Source: Candidatus Limnocylindrales bacterium (GTDB lineage Bacteria > Desulfobacterota > Binatia > UBA1149 > CAITLU01). Taken from it: a DNA stretch of 64,000 nucleotides. The stretch's first letter is position 1. The number at the start of each line of letters is the position of its first letter. Below, one piece after another: positions 51,380 through 58,552 of this stretch. The notes under the pieces are model-generated. The model was given only the letters and a program-made list of their open reading frames with translations, did no database searches and was not told where the DNA came from. The stretch is taken from NCBI GenBank assembly GCA_035571835.1, contig DATNBU010000011.1, positions 1 through 64,000 of the forward strand. The letters are read 5' to 3'. A program made the position numbers and the translations under genes.

Positions 51380-51456
51380 TCTCCCTCCGCGACTGGCGAA
51401 CCCGTGGACTAACCACAAGGAAACGGAGGGCGATCGTCCCGCCGCTCGCCTGGGCA
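51380..51456 (+). promoter_or_regulatory. ZTP (pfl) riboswitch candidate upstream of glyA
   Basis: The sequence follows the ZTP/ZMP riboswitch core in order: GACTGGCGA (51391-51399), a hairpin GTGG-ACTAA-CCAC preceded by AACCC, a GGAGGGCGATCGTCCC hairpin region, and the highly conserved 3' segment CCGCTCGCCTGGGCA (51440-51455). GGCGA at 51395-51399 can pair with TCGCC at 51446-51450, closing the long-range stem. It is followed by AAAACG-TTCTCGA-CGTTT, a short hairpin near the ribosome site. ZTP riboswitches are known upstream of glyA, purH, fhs and folD; binding ZMP/ZTP at low 10-formyl-THF turns expression on. No other riboswitch class seen in the window. Confidence 0.85.
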
Positions 51457-51496
51457 ACTTCAAAAAAACGTTCTCGACGTTTGTCTGGAGGTTGCC

Positions 51497-52759
51497 ATGC
51501 AGGATTTCCGTCAGCTGCTTTCGAAGACCGATCCCGATGTTTACCGCGCGCTCGTCGGTGAGGAACAGCGCCAGCGTGAAGGCGTCGAGCTGATCCCGTC
51601 GGAGAACTACACGTACCCCGAAGTTCTCGCTGCGCTCGGCTCTGTCTTCACGAACAAGTACTCGGAAGGTTATCCCGGACGCCGCTACTACGGCGGCCAG
51701 ACCTATACCGACCAGATCGAAGAGCTCGCGCGCAGTCGTGCGAAACGCCTGTTTCGCGCCGAGCACGCGAACGTTCAGCCGCTTTCCGGGTCGCCGATGA
51801 ACCAGGCGATCTACTTCGCGTACCTGAAGCCGGGCGATACGGTGCTCGGCATGGACCTTTCCCACGGCGGGCATCTGACGCACGGAGCGCCGGTCTCGCA
51901 CATGGGAAAGATCTTCAACTTCGTGCGCTACAAGACGCGCGTGGACCAGCAGGGCGCGATCGATTTCGACGAGCTGCTGCGTGTCGCGAAAGAAACGCGT
52001 CCGAAAATCGTCCTGTGCGGCTACAGCTCGTACCCGCGCGACTACGACTATCGCGCGTTCAAGTCGGTCGCCGACGAGGTCGGTGCGATGACGATGGCCG
52101 ACATCGCACATATCGGAGGTCTCGTCGCCGCTGACGTCATGCGAAACCCGCTCGATGCGGGCTTCGATTTCGTGACGACGACGACGCACAAATCGCTGCG
52201 CGGACCGCGCGGCGGCATGATCCTGTGCCGCAAAGATCATGCGGCCACGATCGATTCGTCGGTATTCCCGGGCCTGCAGGGCGGGCCGCACATGAACAAC
52301 GTCGCTGCAGCGGCGATCACGTTCGAGAAAGCATTGCAGCCGGATTTCAAAGTCTACACGGAACAGATTCTGAGAAACGCAAAGACGCTGGCGGAAGTCT
52401 TTCTGCACGAGGGCGTCGAGCTGATTACCGGCGGCACCGACAACCATCTGCTCGTCATCGACACCATCGCGAGCTTCAACCTCGACGGCAGGCGCGCCGA
52501 GGAAGTACTCGACCGCATCGGCATCACGACGAACAAGCAGGTGATTCCCGACGATCCGCGCCCGCCGCTGCGGCCGAGCGGCGTCCGGCTCGGAACTCCT
52601 GCGTGCACGACGCGAGGCATGAAAGAGCCAGAGATGGAGAAGATCGCCGCCTGGATGATTGACGCGCTTCGCCACGCCGACTCGGAAACGCATCTCGATC
52701 GACTCGCCGGCGAAGTGAAGGCGCTCTGTTCGAGATATCCGGTACCGGGCCTGGAGTAG
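51497..52759 (+). CDS. glyA: serine hydroxymethyltransferase
   Basis: 420 residues, full length for SHMT. N-terminus includes ELIPSENYTYPEVLAALGSVFTNKYSEGYPGRRYYGG; DLSHGGHLTHGAPVSH (ring-stacking His); MADIAHIGGLVAA; the PLP lysine in TTTTHKSLRGPRGG (Lys232); and the C-terminal LRPSGVRLGTPACTTRG. Converts serine and tetrahydrofolate to glycine and 5,10-methylene-THF with PLP. ATG 51497 follows GGAGG, and a ZTP riboswitch candidate lies 40 bases upstream, so expression is likely tied to one-carbon shortage. Monocistronic. Confidence 0.97.
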   Translation: MQDFRQLLSKTDPDVYRALVGEEQRQREGVELIPSENYTYPEVLAALGSVFTNKYSEGYPGRRYYGGQTYTDQIEELARSRAKRLFRAEHANVQPLSGSPMNQAIYFAYLKPGDTVLGMDLSHGGHLTHGAPVSHMGKIFNFVRYKTRVDQQGAIDFDELLRVAKETRPKIVLCGYSSYPRDYDYRAFKSVADEVGAMTMADIAHIGGLVAADVMRNPLDAGFDFVTTTTHKSLRGPRGGMILCRKDHAATIDSSVFPGLQGGPHMNNVAAAAITFEKALQPDFKVYTEQILRNAKTLAEVFLHEGVELITGGTDNHLLVIDTIASFNLDGRRAEEVLDRIGITTNKQVIPDDPRPPLRPSGVRLGTPACTTRGMKEPEMEKIAAWMIDALRHADSETHLDRLAGEVKALCSRYPVPGLE

Positions 52760-52977
52760 TCTTCTGTAAGCGGAACAGGGCGGCAGCTCCGTTGTTGAGA
52801 TTGCGCCTCGGCCACGAAGCTATCCTGCGGCGCCTCGTGTGGCGTGACGTGCTGGACGATGCTTCAGCCGGAACAAACAACTCAGCTGCGCCGCGGGTGC
52901 TTGCCTTCTCCAGATCGGTCCTGTCTACCGGCCCTCGAGCGGAACACGCCACGCTTAGAGCGAATCAGGAGGGCCGG

Positions 52978-53787
52978 ATGAACCCCATGCTTCGATCCTT
53001 TCCAGTTCTTATGACCGTGTTGCTCGTCATTTCCGCGCAAGCCGGCCAGCCGTCGCCGTACATTACTCCCCAGCCGTACGTGAGATTCTTCGACAGTCCA
53101 TTCTCCGTACAGCACGACTACGATTTCTGCCTGGAGACGTTTGAAGACGGCACATTCGACGTGCCGGGTACGACGGGCGACGGCAGCGTTCTCGGCCCCT
53201 CGTCGAATACCGATTCCGTCGACGATGACGATGGTGTCACGGACGGATTCGGCAGAGACGGGCATTCGTATTTCTCCGGGAGCGGGACCATCACCTTCAC
53301 GTTCACTGAAGGGCGGACCAACGGTTATCCTACCAAGCTTGCTGTCGTATGGACGGACGGCGGTCCGGCGACGCCTGTAACGTTCGAGGCATTCGGTCCG
53401 GATGGACAGTCGTACGGAGTCGCGGACGCGCCGTTGCATGCCGATCTCACGAATACCGGCGAAACGGCGGAAGATCGCAGCTATGCGATCCAGACGGCAG
53501 CAGGGATCTCAAAAATCACGATATCGAACGCGATCGGCGGCATCGAAGTCGATCATCTCCAGCTCGACCGCTGCATCGTCTGCGGTGACACGAATCAGGA
53601 CCTGCACGTTGCTGCTTCCGATGCGCTCGTAGCGCTGCGAACCTCGGTCGGAACGGGTACGTGCCGGCTGTGCATCTGCGATACCAACAACAGCAACTCT
53701 GTATCGGTAAGCGACGCTCTCGCGATGTTGCGGAAGTCGGTTGGACTTGCGCAGGGGATGAACTGTCCCGACTGCGTGTTTCTCTGA
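52978..53787 (+). CDS. exported protein with dockerin-like C-terminal repeats
   Basis: 269 residues from ATG 52978 (AGGAGGG site). Signal peptide (FPVLMTVLLVISAQAG). A beta-rich body with an Asp-rich loop (TDSVDDDDGVTDGFG) is followed by two short repeats near the C-terminus: GDTNQDLHVAASDALVALRTSVG and CDTNNSNSVSVSDALAMLRKSVG, the calcium-loop DxNxDxxVxxxDALxxLR pattern of dockerin-type domains, flanked by Cys pairs. Dockerin-like ends of this form occur in many exported proteins of related genomes and may serve in calcium-dependent assembly; no cohesin is seen here. Confidence 0.8.
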   Translation: MNPMLRSFPVLMTVLLVISAQAGQPSPYITPQPYVRFFDSPFSVQHDYDFCLETFEDGTFDVPGTTGDGSVLGPSSNTDSVDDDDGVTDGFGRDGHSYFSGSGTITFTFTEGRTNGYPTKLAVVWTDGGPATPVTFEAFGPDGQSYGVADAPLHADLTNTGETAEDRSYAIQTAAGISKITISNAIGGIEVDHLQLDRCIVCGDTNQDLHVAASDALVALRTSVGTGTCRLCICDTNNSNSVSVSDALAMLRKSVGLAQGMNCPDCVFL

Positions 53788-53799
53788 AGTGTTCGGCGT

Positions 53800-54165
53800 T
53801 CAGGAACCGACGACCGGCGCGCCCCGAAACACAAAGTACACCGCCCCGCAGATACACAGCGCCGCCCACAAGTAGTCCAGCTTCGGCGGCTGCCGCATGT
53901 AGAAAACCGCGAACGGCACGAACACCGACAGTGTGACGGCCTCCTGCAGGATCTTGAGCTGCCCGATGTTGTACTGCGTGAAGCCGATCCGATTGGCGGG
54001 CACCTGGAACAGATACTCGAGCAGCGCGATGGCCCAGCTGACGAGCGCCGCAACGATCCACGGCTTGCTGCCGAGTTCGCGAAGATGCGCGTACCAGGCA
54101 AACGTCATGAAGACGTTCGAAATCGTAAGCAGGATGGCTGTCTGAACGATGACGGGAATGCTCAT
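53800..54165 (-). CDS. DUF486 family membrane protein
   Basis: 121 residues with four hydrophobic helices, matching the DUF486 (DMT-superfamily-like) family end to end: LTISNVFMTFAWYAHLRE, PWIVAALVSWAIALLEYLFQVPANRIG, YNIGQLKILQEAVTLSVFVPFAVFYM, YLWAALCICGAVYFVF. It is a small inner-membrane protein, possibly a half-transporter; substrate unknown. Convergent with the dockerin-like gene (12-base gap). Confidence 0.92.
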   Translation of the reverse strand: MSIPVIVQTAILLTISNVFMTFAWYAHLRELGSKPWIVAALVSWAIALLEYLFQVPANRIGFTQYNIGQLKILQEAVTLSVFVPFAVFYMRQPPKLDYLWAALCICGAVYFVFRGAPVVGS

Positions 54166-54227
54166 GGCGACAACTTACATTGCCGCGCATCCCGACCGCA
54201 ATTCCGCCTGCGCGTCGATTGGCGAAA

Positions 54228-54617
54228 TCAGTGCGTTCCTTCCTGGCATTTCTTGTACGCGAAGCCGACGACGCGGATTTTGTTCGCGCCTTTGAGGGAA
54301 TGACGACAGAAGACGGTGGGGGAAAAGCGGTAGTGACCGCGGAACTGGACATCCCGTACGCCGTCTCCACCTTTGGCCCTCGCCTCGGCGATCAGGTCCG
54401 CCACGGCCAACGCGGCCAGCTCCGAGCAGTCGATCTTGTCGACGCGGATTTTTTCGATTCGGCCGAGGGGCTTGCCGCACACGTAATCGCGCTTGTCGTA
54501 GATCGACGCATCTTCCAGCTCCGGGTGCTGGATGTAGTTCAACTCGCCCCGGACGTAGCGGTGGCAGCCTGAAACGACCGCGAAAATCAGTGCTGAGATG
54601 AGAATGCTATTTCGCAT
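54228..54617 (-). CDS. putative lipoprotein
   Basis: 129 residues from ATG 54617. Short signal MRNSILISALIFAVVSGC with a good lipobox (V-S-G-C, Cys18). The mature part (YIQHPELEDASIYDKRDYVCGKPLGRIEKIRVDKIDCSELAALAVADLIAEARAKGGDGVRDVQFRG in successive segments) has the strand-helix-strand pattern of YbjQ/DUF4156-like lipoproteins in which A..DLIAEARxKGGDxV precedes a final strand. Function unknown. Independent of the VOC/monooxygenase genes upstream (72-base gap). Confidence 0.75.
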   Translation of the reverse strand: MRNSILISALIFAVVSGCHRYVRGELNYIQHPELEDASIYDKRDYVCGKPLGRIEKIRVDKIDCSELAALAVADLIAEARAKGGDGVRDVQFRGHYRFSPTVFCRHSLKGANKIRVVGFAYKKCQEGTH

Positions 54618-54689
54618 GGTCTGCGGCTCCGGGAGTACCTGCACCGCAGGCTATCCGCCGGCCGAGCCTCAAGCCATGCCTTGGTGCTC

Positions 54690-55256
54690 TTACTGTGCCG
54701 CGGTCGCTCCCTGCTGCACGAGCGTTTCGACCGGAACCCCTTCCTTCCACATGCGCATGAGCACATCGGGATCATACCCCACGCCGATCGGATTCTCTTC
54801 GAACGCGCCGCTGTGAAACCAAGCGTCGAGCTCCTCGTTGGTCGCGAAGTTGTCGATCTGAAGCTCGACACGATTTCCGTCGGGGTCGCTGTAGTACATT
54901 GACGTCGTCGGTCCGTGGTTGACGCACCAGGCCGGCTCGATGCCTTCGCCCTTCAGTCGTTCGTAAGTCTGGAGGAGCTCGGCGAGCGATGCATAGGTGA
55001 ACGCGACGTGGTCCAGCCCGGCCGAGAGCGGGTTCAGGTCGGCAAGCTGGGGAAGATTGATGAACGCAACGCGGTGATGCTCCTCGTCGTAGGTAAGGAA
55101 CGTCAGCATGGCGTCCGAGAACATGGTCCGCGTGTTCAGAACCGTCGAATACCATTTCACCATCGCGTCGTAGCGCGGGGTGCGGAAGACGAGGTGGGCG
55201 AGCTTGGCGGGTGCGATCGCTCGCGCCGAATCGTTGGAGCGGTTCGTCGTTTTCAT
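54690..55256 (-). CDS. VOC family ring-cleaving dioxygenase (catechol 2,3-dioxygenase-like)
   Basis: 188 residues. One vicinal-oxygen-chelate module with the metal ligands in place: His in KLAHLVFRT, His in GLDHVAFTY, and Glu in NRVELQID, plus GPTTSMYYSDPDGNRVEL. The HEAVY C-terminal segment NEELDAWFHSGAFEENPIGVGYDPDVLM is typical of small extradiol dioxygenases of the biphenyl-diol type. Starts 18 bases after the stop of the FAD monooxygenase on the same strand: hydroxylation followed by ring cleavage of an aromatic compound is the natural reading. Confidence 0.88.
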   Translation of the reverse strand: MKTTNRSNDSARAIAPAKLAHLVFRTPRYDAMVKWYSTVLNTRTMFSDAMLTFLTYDEEHHRVAFINLPQLADLNPLSAGLDHVAFTYASLAELLQTYERLKGEGIEPAWCVNHGPTTSMYYSDPDGNRVELQIDNFATNEELDAWFHSGAFEENPIGVGYDPDVLMRMWKEGVPVETLVQQGATAAQ

Positions 55257-55274
55257 TTCATCCTCACTACGTCA

Positions 55275-57077
55275 TCACGCTGCCGTTTCTTCTAACCCGG
55301 CAAGCATCGGCCGCGACAGCAAAGATGCAAACGTCTGCGCAAGAATGCCGAACGCCGCATGCGGCGCCGCGCCATCGGCCATCCGCCACCCCACGTGGCC
55401 GTCCGGACGCACGATCAGGGCGCCCCCGGTTCGCAGACCGCTGACCTCGGCCCAGGCGCCGGACGCGTCGCAGAGCTCGCCGGCATCGCCCGATCGCGAC
55501 GTCGCAATCACTGCAACGCCGAGGTCGATGCCGGCGCGCCGCACGAGCTCACGCGCCGCATCGATCCACGCGGTACCGTCCGGGTCGGTCATCAGCGTAA
55601 AGCGGCCAGGCTTCGCCAGGTCGAGCGTTGACACCCGGCGGCCTCGCTTTTCGACCCATGCATGCGGAAGCCGCGAGCCCGGGCACGCCGACGGCGAATA
55701 GACGCGTACGTCGAGCGGCGGCGCGATGGTCCCATCGCCAACGATGGCGCCGGCCTCGTAGCGGAATCCGAGATCGAGCCCGCCAAAGTCGAAATGCTCG
55801 GCCTGCGACTGGATCACTTCGCCGAGCGCGTGGCGTTTTGCGACGGCCTCTTCGCGGTCGCCATCGATTCCGAAATCCATGACTGCCACGTCGTCGCTCA
55901 TGACAACGGCCGGATCGACGGGCGCCAGCGTCGATACGCCGAGCACCATGTCGACCTCCATCATGCGCATCGCGTTGCGCACGCTCTGGTCGCAGTTGAT
56001 CTGCGCTACCGGGCGCCGCTCGACTTCGTAGCTGTCGAGCAGTCCTTCGCCGGCGTCGCCGCGTACGACGGCAGCAATCTTCCACGCAAGATTGTGGGCG
56101 TCCTGGATGCCGGTGTTCATGCCGAGACCGCCCGACGGTGGAAACCGATGCGCGGCATCGCCGGCGAGGAACACGCGCCCGCTGCGATAACGGTCGGCAA
56201 TCTGTGCGCTCATGTTCCAGTTGCCGATCGACGTGACTCGAAACTCGGCCGAAGCGTCGCCGATCGCTGCGGCAACGAGGCGCTCGGCAACCGGCATCGG
56301 GAAGTCCTCCGCCGAATGCGCCTCATCGTACGGGACCATCAGCGCCCACGTCCGCGCGAGATCGAAGCCGATGATCACGCCGCGTGTCTTCGCGCCGGCA
56401 ATCCAGAACAGCGGGCCGGTGCGAGCGCCGATCCACCGATCGAGGTTTGCTTCGAAGTAGATCGACACGAACTTCTGAAGCGACGCGGGCCCGATGAGCT
56501 CGATGCCGAGCCGCGAGCGCGTGCGGCTGCCGGCGCCGTCGCAGGCGACAGCCCACTTTGCGTTCGTGCATTGCTCGCTGCCGTCGGGCTGGCGGACGGT
56601 GAGCATCACGCGGTCGCCGCGCTCCTCGACGGCCACGACCTCGCAGTTGAAACGGACCTCGCTGCGAGCGCTTCTGCGCACCAGGTCGCAGAGCAGCGGT
56701 TCGAGCCGGTTCTGCGCGAGATTCGCGATCGACGTCGGGCTGAGCGCGAGCCGCTGCGTAAGGCCTGCGGGGGAATCCCCCTGGAGCGAGATGCGGCCGA
56801 GCTCGCGCCCGGCAAGGCTCTCGCACCACGTGACCCAGCGAAGGAGCAGCGGCGACGCAGCCTCGGCCTGCACTTCCTGCTCGATCCCGAGCCCGCGCAG
56901 AATCTCCATCGTCCTCGTATTGATGACGTGGGCCTGGGGATCGCGGTGGAGCGCCGACCGCCTTTCGAAGACGCGGCTCGTGACGCGCTGCCGATCGAGC
57001 AGGGCCGCCAGTGTAAGCCCGACCGGGCCGGCGCCAATGATTGCGACGTCGATTTCGGTGGTGAGTGAAGAGCTCAT
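55275..57077 (-). CDS. FAD-dependent aromatic monooxygenase (PheA/TfdB/MhpA type)
   Basis: 600 residues. FAD-binding DVAIIGAGPVGLTLAALL (GxGxxG), the middle DG motif WAVACDGAGSRTR, and the second flavin motif RVFLAGDAAHRFPPSGGLGMNTGIQDAHNLAWKI; the C-terminal thioredoxin-like domain typical of phenol/3-hydroxyphenylpropionate hydroxylases is present (RFTLMTDPDGTAWIDAARELV.. ALIVRPDGHVGWR). Hydroxylates an aromatic ring with NAD(P)H and O2. Operon with the downstream VOC dioxygenase; together they could initiate meta-cleavage of a phenolic or polycyclic substrate. Confidence 0.93.
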   Translation of the reverse strand: MSSSLTTEIDVAIIGAGPVGLTLAALLDRQRVTSRVFERRSALHRDPQAHVINTRTMEILRGLGIEQEVQAEAASPLLLRWVTWCESLAGRELGRISLQGDSPAGLTQRLALSPTSIANLAQNRLEPLLCDLVRRSARSEVRFNCEVVAVEERGDRVMLTVRQPDGSEQCTNAKWAVACDGAGSRTRSRLGIELIGPASLQKFVSIYFEANLDRWIGARTGPLFWIAGAKTRGVIIGFDLARTWALMVPYDEAHSAEDFPMPVAERLVAAAIGDASAEFRVTSIGNWNMSAQIADRYRSGRVFLAGDAAHRFPPSGGLGMNTGIQDAHNLAWKIAAVVRGDAGEGLLDSYEVERRPVAQINCDQSVRNAMRMMEVDMVLGVSTLAPVDPAVVMSDDVAVMDFGIDGDREEAVAKRHALGEVIQSQAEHFDFGGLDLGFRYEAGAIVGDGTIAPPLDVRVYSPSACPGSRLPHAWVEKRGRRVSTLDLAKPGRFTLMTDPDGTAWIDAARELVRRAGIDLGVAVIATSRSGDAGELCDASGAWAEVSGLRTGGALIVRPDGHVGWRMADGAAPHAAFGILAQTFASLLSRPMLAGLEETAA

Positions 57078-57525
57078 CGGAAAAACCGGAGAGGCCTATA
57101 GCAGCGAACCCGCCGTTGTCTAAGAGACGCGGCCGGCCTCTCGGCGGCACCCCGCTGCTACCATCGGCCTTAACTTCATGCTCGCCACCGTTCGCTCGTG
57201 ATGTTCTGCTCGAGCCCGTTTCGCTAACCCGCGATACCGCTTGCGAAGCGGTGCGCCACCACCGCGACGCGAGTTGCGCTTGCGCAATTCCGCAATTGAC
57301 CCGCCTGCGTGACAATCGTGCATTGTCGCACGCATGTTTCTGCCGATTCGTATCACCCAGGCAGGTTCTTCGACCTTACTAACCGTTCTTTCGCGGCCTA
57401 CAGTCGAGGCATGAGTCGCGACACACACGAGTGGGCCGGCGTACATGTCGCGCCGACACTGGTCGATGAAGCGGACTCGGCGCCGCGGTTGCCGCGGCGA
57501 CTAACATCGAAAGAAGGAGCTCACC
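57078..57525. other. intergenic region without recognisable gene
   Basis: 448 bases between the divergent monooxygenase and DUF1328 genes. Frames here look like noise in both strands. It must hold both promoters. The last 20 bases contain GAAGGAGCTCACC, the ribosome site of the DUF1328 gene. Confidence 0.5.
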
Positions 57526-57699
57526 ATGCTGCACTACGCTGTAACGTTCTTCGTGATTGCACTGATCGCGGCAGTGCTCGGATTCAATGGAGTGGCCGGA
57601 ATGTCGGCCAATATCGGCTGGCTGTTCGCCGTCCTGGCGGTGGTGGTGCTCGCAGTGGCGCTGGTGTCGGGACGACGCGGCATACTTCCGCCGCCGTAA
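57526..57699 (+). CDS. DUF1328 (YtjA-type) small membrane protein
   Basis: 57 residues: MLHYAVTFFVIALIAAVLGF, a short loop NGVAGMSANIG, a second helix WLFAVLAVVVLAVALVSG, and a GRRGILPPP tail. This matches the DUF1328/YtjA family (two transmembrane helices, usually 50-60 residues) over its whole length. GAAGGAG lies 8 bases before the ATG. Family members are often stress-induced in proteobacteria; no biochemical role is known. Too short for most automatic gene lists. Confidence 0.88.
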   Translation: MLHYAVTFFVIALIAAVLGFNGVAGMSANIGWLFAVLAVVVLAVALVSGRRGILPPP

Positions 57700-57722
57700 A
57701 CGTTCTTCGCGACTCCGGATGC

Positions 57723-57869
57723 GTGCTCTTCGGAGTACTTGTTGGAACGACGATCTGTTCGGTCGTTTCGCATCCGGGGTTCGCGGCGGACGGCACGATC
57801 TCTGCCGCTAGCCTGGGCGTCGTCGCAATGCTGCTCGGAAGCCTTCGCGACTCGCCTTCCCCGCACTGA
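57723..57869 (+). CDS. possible 48-residue hydrophobic microprotein
   Basis: From a GTG at 57723 a short frame encodes two hydrophobic segments (LFGVLVGTTICSVVSH and TISAASLGVVAMLLGSL) ending at a TGA just before a hairpin. It begins 24 bases after the DUF1328 stop. There is no clear ribosome site and no recognised family, so it may be chance; the two-helix pattern echoing its neighbour is the only argument for it. Confidence 0.25.
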   Translation: MLFGVLVGTTICSVVSHPGFAADGTISAASLGVVAMLLGSLRDSPSPH

Positions 57870-57871
57870 CA

Positions 57872-57897
57872 CCGGAGGCTCTGTGAAGAGCCTCCGG
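57872..57897. terminator. hairpin between convergent genes, possible terminator
   Basis: 11-bp perfect stem CCGGAGGCTCT (57872-57882) and AGAGCCTCCGG (57887-57897) with a 4-base loop, between the rightward DUF1328 region and the leftward 84-residue gene ending at 57908. No U-tract follows on either strand, so termination efficiency is uncertain; the position between convergent 3' ends is right for one. Confidence 0.5.
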
Positions 57898-57907
57898 ACA
57901 AGCTCTG

Positions 57908-58162
57908 CTAGCGCCGCGAACGACCCTTCGGCGCCGGCGCAAGAACTCCTCTCTCGATCGCCTCAGCTTCGGCGCGCAACTTCTCGACGCGCACCTGGAG
58001 CTCTTCCAGTGTCTCCGGCTCGTCGCCCATGATTTCGGCTTCACGCAGGTGACGAAGCTCGTCCGCGGTGATCGCGTTCGGGTCGGGGCAAACAGCGGCC
58101 AGATCGAGGCGTCGATCGACTTCGACAAACGACGGTTTCGGCGAGTTGGGGAGCCTGGGCAT
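57908..58162 (-). CDS. hypothetical helical protein
   Basis: 84 residues from ATG 58162 (AGGATCC site); a longer in-frame start at 58258 is possible. Highly charged: DELRHLREAEIMGDEPETLEELQVRVEKLRAEAEAIERGV forms a helix-loop-helix with heptad-like spacing, preceded by a Pro-rich N-terminus (MPRLPNSPKPSFVEVDRRLDL) and an Arg-rich C-terminus. No known family recognised; a small coiled-coil protein. Confidence 0.5.
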   Translation of the reverse strand: MPRLPNSPKPSFVEVDRRLDLAAVCPDPNAITADELRHLREAEIMGDEPETLEELQVRVEKLRAEAEAIERGVLAPAPKGRSRR

Positions 58163-58552
58163 CGGATCCTTTCGTATTTCCAAGAGTTGAGCTTCCGGTC
58201 CAGGGCCCGCGTGTGGGAGTTCGACGCGGTTCTCGTCCCGCGGCGACCCGGACCTCACACTGTTGTACGGGAACTACACGAGCGCGCGCAGTCGGAGTTC
58301 TACGTGCGTATTCTTACCGGGACCGGACAACCACGTAGTTCTACGTACAAACCGACAATTGAATCCAGCCGGAATCGATCAAAAATTTCGTGACAGCACG
58401 TCAAAGCGCCGTCCATCGGCTCACCCGACGTTGCAGGGCGCCGCTGCCGTTCGCTGCTCGCGCTATCGAGCTCCGCGCCATTGCTTCGTTTCCGTTGGCA
58501 TCCCTCTCGCTGCTGGTGGCGGGGCATCTGCGGCGCTGTTAGACACTCCCGC
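58163..58552. other. intergenic region without recognisable gene
   Basis: 390 bases between the divergent 84-residue gene and the TMTC-like gene. I see no RNA gene, repeat or convincing frame. An AT-richer patch around 58360-58395 (GAATCGATCAAAAATTTCGTGACA) is the most likely promoter area. Confidence 0.45.
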
